A stretch of DNA of 6,029 nt, taken from contig CASTMW010000086.1 in assembly GCA_949450265.1 (NCBI GenBank), positions 1 to 6,029 on the forward strand, in the 5' to 3' direction. This DNA comes from an uncultured Eggerthellaceae bacterium. GTDB taxonomy: Bacteria > Actinomycetota > Coriobacteriia > Coriobacteriales > Eggerthellaceae. Below the pieces are notes generated by a model. The model made no database searches. It was not told the origin of the DNA and was given only the letters and a program-made list of their open reading frames with translations. This document shows positions 1-4,874 of the stretch, piece by piece. Numbering within the stretch: the first letter of the stretch is position 1; every line of letters starts with the position of its first letter. Position numbers and translations under genes: made by a program.

Positions 1-212
1 TGGCCATCGTGTGCTTCGTCGTGCTGATCGTTCTGAAACTGGTGCTCCAGGCCAACGGTGTGGAGTTCGCTGCCACGGTGCAGGCCAACGGTGTGTTCTT
101 CGTGATGGCTCTGGTCGCAGCAGGCTTCGCTGGCATCGGCAGCCGGCATTGCGCTCGTGCGAGACGAGAGCAGAATGCTCTGAGCCAACGATTGCGCTCA
201 TCGCGCAAATGA
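1..212 (+). CDS. C-terminal end of an unidentified membrane protein (partial)
   Basis: Reading frame starting at base 3 is open from the left edge to a TGA at 210-212, giving 69 residues; the start lies outside the window. I do not recognise the protein. Visible features are a hydrophobic stretch at residues 1-16 (AIVCFVVLIVLKLVLQ), a short polar connector containing QANGV twice, a second hydrophobic stretch at about 31-46 (VFFVMALVAAGFAGIG), and an Arg/Lys-rich tail (SRHCARARREQ and onward). The positive-inside rule puts that tail in the cytoplasm, so this looks like the last two membrane helices, or a helical hairpin, of an integral membrane protein. Third positions are mostly G or C over the first 45 codons, supporting real coding; the last 20 codons are less typical. 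An intrinsic terminator begins 4 bp after the stop, so this gene ends its transcription unit. The reverse strand here gives only Arg/Pro-rich, non-protein-like translations. Confidence 0.6.
   Translation, partial: AIVCFVVLIVLKLVLQANGVEFAATVQANGVFFVMALVAAGFAGIGSRHCARARREQNALSQRLRSSRK
48..95 (+). repeat. 15-bp direct repeat within the membrane-protein gene
   Basis: The sequence caggccaacggtgtg occurs at 48-62 and again at 81-95, an exact 33-bp period (11 codons). It encodes QANGV twice in the connector between the two hydrophobic segments. The in-frame spacing suggests a small internal duplication whose intervening part has diverged, or repeated residues kept for structure. Only two copies are visible; more could lie to the left of the window. 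Confidence 0.55.
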
Positions 213-215
213 TGA

Positions 216-251
216 AAAACGGGCACCGATGGAACGGTGCCCGTTTTTTTT
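216..251 (+). terminator. Intrinsic (Rho-independent) terminator
   Basis: A perfect 13-bp inverted repeat (arms 216-228 and 235-247, core cgggcaccg/cggtgcccg) encloses the 6-nt loop atggaa and runs into eight T residues at 244-251. It starts 4 bp after the stop of the upstream membrane-protein gene, whose transcript it should end. The five A residues at 215-219 would give a short U-tract on the other strand, so it could work weakly in reverse, but no leftward gene is seen next to it. It insulates the promoter at 290-298 from upstream transcription. Confidence 0.93.
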
Positions 252-269
252 GTTGCTTCTCTTTTACAT

Positions 270-283
270 AGAACAAACGTTCC
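270..283 (+). promoter_or_regulatory. Probable LexA (SOS) operator
   Basis: The 14-mer AGAACAAACGTTCC matches the Bacillus-type LexA/DinR consensus CGAACRNRYGTTYC at 13 of 14 positions; only the first base differs. The core GAAC-N4-GTTC (271-282) is an exact dyad. It lies 6 bp upstream of an extended -10 element and covers where the -35 region would be, which is where LexA would block RNA polymerase. Operator identity is inferred from the motif: the species' own LexA site is unknown and no lexA gene is in the window. Confidence 0.6.
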
Positions 284-289
284 TTTTTG

Positions 290-298
290 TGCTATAGT
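290..298 (+). promoter_or_regulatory. Extended -10 promoter for the unknown gene
   Basis: TGC followed by TATAGT (293-298) forms an extended -10 element (TGn plus five of six matches to TATAAT). No good -35 is found at 16-18 bp: the bases there (AGAACA, 270-275) belong to the LexA-like box. That fits a promoter that relies on the extended -10 and is occluded by a repressor. The expected transcription start is about 304-306, just downstream of the strong terminator at 216-251. This promoter would serve the gene at 434-1249, and possibly genes further on because no terminator follows that gene. Confidence 0.6.
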
Positions 299-375
299 CT
301 CACTATGAAACAGAGCCAGTGCAAGCGCATCCTCTTCTCAGGATGTCCGAGCCGGCACCGCGTTTCCCTGCGGTC

Positions 376-418
376 CCATACAACGCTTGCAAGTTCCTCT
401 CAGTTAAGGGTTGTATGG
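376..418 (+). promoter_or_regulatory. Leader RNA hairpin just upstream of the unknown gene's start
   Basis: A perfect 9-bp inverted repeat (ccatacaac 376-384, gttgtatgg 410-418) continues inward, after one G/G mismatch, with four more pairs (386-389 with 405-408, including one G-U). This leaves a 15-nt loop at 390-404. There is no following T-run, so it is not a terminator. The right arm contains aaggg (406-410) and the first two bases of GGAAG (417-421), the only purine-rich ribosome-binding candidates before the start codons at 425 and 434. Folding could therefore mask translation initiation. As DNA, the arms could instead be a dyad operator. The position supports this stretch being untranslated leader. 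Confidence 0.5.
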
Positions 419-433
419 AAGCGGGTGACGCTC

Positions 434-1249
434 ATGTCTCCTTTCAACGATCATGCCCGAAGCCAGATATGCGGTACCGCCATCGATCCGGCACGCATCC
501 GCCTTGTCACCGTGAAGGAGCTCATCGCAGGGTGTGAGGCCGCGGCGTTGTTGCAACATGCGCTCGAAGAGCATGCTGGATGGCATGCTGCTCTTGCAGA
601 CATGCCCGGTGCGGCGCGAGAAGCCCTCGAACGCAAGATAGCGGCTTCGCTGAGCCTGATGACATCTTTGCCCGAGCAGCCCTCAACTAGCCAGATGGTC
701 GTCATCCCTTGGCAGTGGTTTGCCGTGTCCGATGGGTGGGGTGGCTTCTCAAGGAGCGTCGGGGCGGTCCTCTTCGATCCCGATCGGCTCTTCGCCGCCA
801 AGGATATCGTCGCCATGGTGGGCACGTACAGGCTCTCAGCGCTCGAACTTGCCTGCGCTTCACACTTGTTGGGCGACGTTGACACGCTCGAAGCGCTTGC
901 GCTGAGCGGAGCCTTGGTGAGCATTGATGAGCTCACCTCGCAACCGTGGCCTGTCATCCTGGGGTTGCGGGCCTGGCTGCCTGATGATCTCACCGCAACG
1001 GAGAAGCATGCAGTTGCGGCGCATATCTTCTGGACGATGACCTATAGCGGCCTTGGAGATGCCGAACCCATCATGAACGAAGAAGGGGCCAGCCCAAGTG
1101 GCAGCTCTCAGGAATGCTGGATGCGCTCCGATCCAGCATATCGTGAGAAGCTGGAGGGGATCGCATGCGCTCTGAATTACGACGGTTGGGTCGATTCGCT
1201 CGCTGCGCTCGAAGCCCTTGCGGGCGCTCTGTGCACACCTAGCTTGTAA
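434..1249 (+). CDS. Uncharacterised cytoplasmic protein under an SOS-like promoter
   Basis: The 271-residue protein has no signal peptide, membrane segment or metal-binding cluster. It is rich in Ala/Leu helices; Trp-containing motifs occur at about 89-103 (VVIPWQWFAVSDGW) and 171-181, and AAHIFWTMTYSGL at 195-207. The last motif and its spacing from the preceding Trp-Leu segment recall, from memory only, small unknown-function proteins of the DUF6557 type; I give this little weight. The start is uncertain. The frame is open back to 287, with in-frame ATG at 305 and GTG at 425. I chose ATG 434 because 305-424 translates to an atypical Ser/Arg/Cys-rich peptide and contains the leader hairpin. 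GGAAG at 417-421 is 12 nt from this ATG and only 3 nt from the GTG. The promoter's predicted start (304-306) falls on ATG 305, so a leaderless 314-residue product cannot be excluded. No terminator follows the TAA, leaving possible read-through into the glutamate synthase genes. Confidence 0.75.
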   Translation: MSPFNDHARSQICGTAIDPARIRLVTVKELIAGCEAAALLQHALEEHAGWHAALADMPGAAREALERKIAASLSLMTSLPEQPSTSQMVVIPWQWFAVSDGWGGFSRSVGAVLFDPDRLFAAKDIVAMVGTYRLSALELACASHLLGDVDTLEALALSGALVSIDELTSQPWPVILGLRAWLPDDLTATEKHAVAAHIFWTMTYSGLGDAEPIMNEEGASPSGSSQECWMRSDPAYREKLEGIACALNYDGWVDSLAALEALAGALCTPSL

Positions 1250-1364
1250 CCTGTTGGAAACGAACGGCTCATTCGCATGAAACAGAGGGCCGGTAGCATC
1301 GATGGATACGATGTGGCAGGTATCGATCTTGCAACATCGCAATGATGGTGAGCAGAAGAAGTGC

Positions 1365-1371
1365 AAGGTGG
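1365..1371 (+). promoter_or_regulatory. Ribosome binding site fixing the glutaminase start
   Basis: AAGGTGG lies 6 nt before ATG 1378. The two in-frame upstream ATGs at 1342 and 1345 have no purine-rich site in front of them. This selects the 404-residue form and sets the length of the leader before the catalytic cysteine at 18 residues. Confidence 0.75.
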
Positions 1372-1377
1372 TATCCG

Positions 1378-2592
1378 ATGTTCTTTCGTGAAGACAGACC
1401 CAGAGAAGGAGTGGTCCGCATACCTTCCGGATGCGCGATAGCTGGCATCATGGATAGGAGCGGTGGTCGACATGATGGCACCGATATCTTGCGATCCATC
1501 GCTCTTATGCACGATCGGGGCAATGGGCTTGGGGGTGGGTTTGCGGCGTATGGCATCTATCCGGAATACAAGGAGCTCTATGCGTTCCACATCATGTACG
1601 AATGCCAAGAAGCGCGCGCTCAGACCGAAGCCTATCTTGATACATACTTCATGAGCGAGAAGCAAGAGCGCATCCCCACACAGGATGTCGCTTCCATCAA
1701 GAACCCTCCGGATATCTGGCGATACTTCGCTGCTCCGCATCCTATGCGGCTCAATATGAGTGGGTTTGACGAGGCTGAGTACACGATGCAGCACGTGTTC
1801 CATATCAACTCGCATATCGACGGTGCCTTCGTCGCTTCCTCGGGAAAGGATATGGGTGCGTTCAAGGGCGTCGGCTATCCGGAGGATATCGGCGCGTTCT
1901 ATCGCATCGAGGATTACCAGGCATGGGCATGGACCGCTCACGGTCGCTTTCCTACGAATACGCCGGGTTGGTGGGGTGGCGCCCATCCGTTCACGCTGTT
2001 GAACTGGTCGGTCGTGCACAACGGAGAGATATCCAGCTATGATGCGAACCGCCGTTACGTCGAACAGTTCGGGTATCGCTGCAACCTTCAGACCGACACG
2101 GAGGTCATCACGTACCTCTTCGACCTTCTCACGCGTCGGCATGGGTTCTCCCAGCAGATGGCCGCCCATATCATGACAGCGCCTTCCTGGGACGAGATCG
2201 ATCGCATGGACGCCCCGTGTGCTGCCTTCGAGACGGCCCTGCGGTCGGTATATGCCAGCGCGTTGGTGAACGGCCCCTTCTCGGTGATACTTGGATCGGA
2301 AGAGGGGCTGCTCGCCATAAACGATCGGCTGAAGCTGCGTGCCCTCATGGTGGCCGAACATGATCGCATGGTCTACCTTGCAAGCGAGCAGGCAGCCATC
2401 GAGGTCGTATGCCCCGAAGCTGCCAGCATCCGCTCCATCGAAGGAGGCGTTCCTTTCGTTGTCCAGCTTGATGAGGTGGTCGCACGCGAGCAAGGGGCAT
2501 CCGGTGAGAACATCCAGCTCGAAGCGCCCTTAGCTCACGAGATAGGCGTGCTCCCGCCGCGCAGGAAGGAGGTCGATCATGTTCGATCGTAA
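1378..2592 (+). CDS. Glutamate synthase glutaminase subunit (class II glutamine amidotransferase, archaeal-type split GltB)
   Basis: This 404-residue protein hydrolyses glutamine to glutamate and passes the ammonia to the FMN subunit encoded next. Ntn-type class II amidotransferase landmarks appear in order: Cys19 in SGCAIAGIM (nucleophile), the glycine-rich NGLGGGFAAYGIYP region at 49-62, GRFPTN at 189-194 (substrate-binding Arg190), HP at 203-204, HNGEI at 214-218 (oxyanion Asn215/Gly216), and TDTEV at 239-243 (Asp240). The nucleophile is preceded by 18 residues. Class II enzymes need a free N-terminal Cys, so cleavage of this leader after Gly18 is expected from family knowledge; the cut itself is inferred. 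The length fits a stand-alone glutaminase domain, not the roughly 1,500-residue fused bacterial GltB. Its 3' end overlaps the FMN subunit gene by 14 bp. I see no convincing promoter in the 128-bp gap upstream. Related GlxB/MgsA proteins (N-methylglutamate synthase type) share this fold, so the exact product is less certain than the domain. Confidence 0.88.
   Translation: MFFREDRPREGVVRIPSGCAIAGIMDRSGGRHDGTDILRSIALMHDRGNGLGGGFAAYGIYPEYKELYAFHIMYECQEARAQTEAYLDTYFMSEKQERIPTQDVASIKNPPDIWRYFAAPHPMRLNMSGFDEAEYTMQHVFHINSHIDGAFVASSGKDMGAFKGVGYPEDIGAFYRIEDYQAWAWTAHGRFPTNTPGWWGGAHPFTLLNWSVVHNGEISSYDANRRYVEQFGYRCNLQTDTEVITYLFDLLTRRHGFSQQMAAHIMTAPSWDEIDRMDAPCAAFETALRSVYASALVNGPFSVILGSEEGLLAINDRLKLRALMVAEHDRMVYLASEQAAIEVVCPEAASIRSIEGGVPFVVQLDEVVAREQGASGENIQLEAPLAHEIGVLPPRRKEVDHVRS
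2566..2572 (+). promoter_or_regulatory. Ribosome binding site inside the glutaminase gene, for the FMN subunit
   Basis: AAGGAGG is placed 6 nt before ATG 2579 and lies within the last codons of the glutaminase gene, encoding part of RRKEVD. The downstream start precedes the upstream stop (TAA 2590-2592), an arrangement typical of translational coupling that would keep the two subunits in step. Confidence 0.8.
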
Positions 2593-4084
2593 AGTGCCAA
2601 CGTACAAGGTGTTGCGCGACCGCGAGGCTTGCACGAACTGCGGCGCCTGTGTTCGGCAGTGCTCATATGGGGTGCATCGCATAGACGAGCAGAGCGGCAA
2701 GCTCGTCGCCGATCACGGCGCCTGTGTCAATTGCCAACGCTGCGTGCTCATGTGCCCTCCGCGCGCCATCGCCATAACGAAGTGGCCCCAAGTGGGAACA
2801 GGCTCTGCCGTATGGACACCCGATCATATGAAGGACATCGCCAAGCAAGCGCGCACCGGAGCGGTCCTACTGTCCTCCATGGGGAATCCCGAACCGTATC
2901 CCACCTATTGGGACCATCTGCTGCTCAATGCCAGTCAGGTCACCAACCCCTCCATCGATCCGCTGCGCGAACCTATGGAAACGCGCGTGTTCTTGGGAAG
3001 CCGACCGGTTGCGCTCCGGGTGAACACGCGCCAGCATGCGGTCATCTCGGACATGCCTCCGCAGCTGAGGCTGGATGTGCCCATCATGTTCTCTGCCATG
3101 AGCTTCGGATCTATCTCGCTGAACACGCAACGGGCGCTCGCCCTTGCAGCGGAGGAATTGGGCACGTACTTCAACTGTGGCGAAGGAGGCTTGCATCCCG
3201 ATCTTGAGCGATATGCCAACAACACCATCGTTCAGGTGGCATCGGGTCGTTTCGGGGTGAACCCGCAGTATCTGAACAACGCTGCTGCCATAGAGATCAA
3301 GATAGGCCAAGGAGCGAAGCCTGGCATCGGCGGCCACTTGCCAGGAGAGAAGATCGATGGAGAGGTGTCGCGTACGCGCATGATTCCCGAAGGGACCGAT
3401 GCCATCTCTCCGGCGCCCCATCACGACATCTATTCGATTGAGGATCTTCGTCAGCTCATCTTCTCGCTGAAGGAAGCGACCCGATACCGCAAGCCCATCG
3501 CGGTGAAGATCGCTGCGGTGCACAATGCCGCTGCTATTGCATCGGGGATGGCGCGCGCAGGTGCTGACATCATTGTCATCGACGGATTCCGCGGCGGCAC
3601 GGGAGCAGCTCCGAAGCGCATCCGCAACAACGTCGGCATTCCTATCGAATTGGCATTGGCGGCAGTGGACGAAAGGCTCAGGGAAGAGGGCATCCGATCC
3701 ACGGTCAGTCTTGTCGTATCGGGTACGATACGCGATTCGGCCGATATCGTGCGTGCCATCGCGCTGGGGGCCGATGCCGTTTCCATCGGATCAGCGGCCC
3801 TCATCGCCATCGGATGCCATCAGTGCGGTGACTGCGCCAGCGGGCGATGTAACTGGGGGATAGCCACGCAAGACCCCGCCTTGACCAAGCGCATCCATCC
3901 GCAGAGCGCAGCTGAGCGCATCGTGAACCTCGTGCGGGCATGGAACAAGGAGATCGAAGAGATGATGGGCGGCATGGGCATCAACGCCATCGACAGTCTG
4001 CGCGGGAATCGGCTGATGCTGCGCGGGGTCGGGCTCAACCAGAAGGAACTGGACATCTTGGGCGTGAAGCATGCCGGGGAATGA
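2579..4084 (+). CDS. Glutamate synthase FMN/iron-sulfur subunit with N-terminal 2x[4Fe-4S] ferredoxin domain
   Basis: This 501-residue protein carries the synthase chemistry: reductive amination of 2-oxoglutarate on FMN, using ammonia from the glutaminase. The N-terminal domain holds two CxxCxxCxxxC motifs (Cys18/21/24/28 and 49/52/55/59), a bacterial-type ferredoxin binding two [4Fe-4S] clusters. The TIM-barrel FMN domain follows: MSFGSIS at 174-180, GEGG at 201-204, IKIGQGAKPGIGG at 240-252, PIAVKI at 306-311, and the flavin-phosphate region IDGFRGGTGAAP at 334-345. The cluster near the flavin is formed by CHQCGDCASGRC (Cys413, 416, 419, 424) followed by GIATQDP. Three of these match the classical GltB C-x5-C-x4-C [3Fe-4S] spacing and the fourth, Cys416, is extra. 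Fused GltB enzymes lack the ferredoxin domain, which is usual in the archaeal type and in some anaerobic bacteria. No gltD-like reductase is adjacent, so reduced ferredoxin or an unlinked reductase is the likely donor (inference). The glutaminase gene overlaps this start; the GXGXG gene follows 40 bp after the stop. Confidence 0.9.
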   Translation: MFDRKVPTYKVLRDREACTNCGACVRQCSYGVHRIDEQSGKLVADHGACVNCQRCVLMCPPRAIAITKWPQVGTGSAVWTPDHMKDIAKQARTGAVLLSSMGNPEPYPTYWDHLLLNASQVTNPSIDPLREPMETRVFLGSRPVALRVNTRQHAVISDMPPQLRLDVPIMFSAMSFGSISLNTQRALALAAEELGTYFNCGEGGLHPDLERYANNTIVQVASGRFGVNPQYLNNAAAIEIKIGQGAKPGIGGHLPGEKIDGEVSRTRMIPEGTDAISPAPHHDIYSIEDLRQLIFSLKEATRYRKPIAVKIAAVHNAAAIASGMARAGADIIVIDGFRGGTGAAPKRIRNNVGIPIELALAAVDERLREEGIRSTVSLVVSGTIRDSADIVRAIALGADAVSIGSAALIAIGCHQCGDCASGRCNWGIATQDPALTKRIHPQSAAERIVNLVRAWNKEIEEMMGGMGINAIDSLRGNRLMLRGVGLNQKELDILGVKHAGE

Positions 4085-4111
4085 AGTTGACACCATGTTA
4101 CCCATAGCCTG

Positions 4112-4118
4112 AAGGAGA
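4112..4118 (+). promoter_or_regulatory. Ribosome binding site for the GXGXG subunit
   Basis: AAGGAGA is 6 nt before ATG 4125, in the only gap (40 bp) between the FMN and GXGXG genes. I see no terminator or promoter there, so the three genes are probably one transcript. Confidence 0.75.
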
Positions 4119-4124
4119 GACGCA

Positions 4125-4865
4125 ATGCAGGAGAGAGATACAGCCCAGGACGTCCTGTCGCTCGGCACATCGCATTTTCGTGAGGCGAACGAACGGATCC
4201 GCGATCAGCTCGAACGCGTCGATCGTCTCACCTTGGAAGAGGTCTTCGCTCAGCGCTACCTTGGGTGCGCGTTGCCCCAAGGGAAGCATCTTGCGATCCA
4301 CGGCACGCCTGGAAACGATATGGCGGCCTATCTGGATGGTGGCACCATCGAAGTCTTCGGCAGCGCGCAGGACCAGATCGGCAATACCATGAACGATGGT
4401 GAGGTTATCATCCATGGACGATGTGGTGATGCGGCGGGGTATGCCATGCGGGGCGGGTGTATCTTCATCCGCGACGACTGCGGATGGCGCGCTGGTATCA
4501 ATATGAAGGAATACCAGGATAAGCAGCCTATCATCGTCATCGGGGGAGATGCGGGCAGCTTTCTGGGGGAGTACATGGCAGGAGGAACCATCCTGCTCCT
4601 TGGCAACCCTGGCGATCATCTTGCCACGGGGATGCACGGCGGGGTCATCTACCTGCGCGAGCCTCCTTCTACTCACGCGCTCTCTAGCGGCATCACGATC
4701 GCGCCGCTCGCAGAAGAGGATAGGGTGCGCATCGAGCAGTTGCTGGGCCGGTATCGCGCTTGCTTCGCGGGCGAAGTGCGCGCTAACATCCCCGCCGATG
4801 CGGAGGAGTTCCTCAAGCTCGTGCCTGCATCGTCCAGGCCCTATGCAAGCCTGTATGCGAACTGA
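4125..4865 (+). CDS. Glutamate synthase GXGXG (beta-helix) subunit
   Basis: The 246-residue protein matches the C-terminal structural domain of GltB as a separate polypeptide. This domain packs between the glutaminase and FMN domains and is not itself catalytic. After a helical N-terminal segment (residues 15-50) come repeated turns of a right-handed beta-helix, each with a G-x2-G-x-n-GG pattern. Turns lie at about 60-73 (GTPGNDMAAYLDGG), 79-92, 98-111 (GRCGDAAGYAMRGG), 117-125, 140-154 (GGDAGSFLGEYMAGG) and 160-173 (GNPGDHLATGMHGG). The 73 residues after that are charged and helical, the usual tail of this subunit. The start is fixed by the AAGGAGA site. It completes the three-part enzyme; in related operons (glxBCD/mgsABC) this subunit often precedes the FMN subunit, whereas here it comes last. 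The stop lies 9 bp from the convergent ligase gene, with no hairpin/T-run between them. Confidence 0.88.
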   Translation: MQERDTAQDVLSLGTSHFREANERIRDQLERVDRLTLEEVFAQRYLGCALPQGKHLAIHGTPGNDMAAYLDGGTIEVFGSAQDQIGNTMNDGEVIIHGRCGDAAGYAMRGGCIFIRDDCGWRAGINMKEYQDKQPIIVIGGDAGSFLGEYMAGGTILLLGNPGDHLATGMHGGVIYLREPPSTHALSSGITIAPLAEEDRVRIEQLLGRYRACFAGEVRANIPADAEEFLKLVPASSRPYASLYAN

Positions 4866-4874
4866 CAGGTCCGC

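Noticed and set aside
3..212. Sortase (LPXTG) cell-wall anchor tail
   Set aside because: There are two hydrophobic segments and a basic tail, but no LPxTG-like motif in the visible part and the tail is longer than usual for such anchors.
299..433. A glutamine-responsive riboswitch in the leader, suggested by the downstream glutamate synthase genes
   Set aside because: Only one clear hairpin is visible and I cannot match any known riboswitch core. The leader belongs to the unknown gene, not directly to the glutamate synthase genes.
305..1287. An 11-bp repeat, atgaaacagag, at 305-315 and 1277-1287, one copy in each leader
   Set aside because: A few matches of this length are expected by chance in 6 kb, flanks diverge at once, and neither copy is placed consistently relative to a start codon.
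1177..2493. A 438-codon open frame on the minus strand opposite the glutaminase gene
   Set aside because: It lies almost wholly antisense to a gene with unmistakable amidotransferase motifs. Its translation is His/Arg/Ser-rich without recognisable domains, as expected from the complement of a G/C-rich-third-position gene, and it has no evident ribosome site.
1378..4865. Assignment as N-methylglutamate synthase (mgsABC) or glxBCD
   Set aside because: The domain set is shared, but the N-terminal ferredoxin domain on the FMN subunit and the gene order fit archaeal-type glutamate synthase better, and no methylamine-pathway gene is present. Not strictly excluded without a tree.
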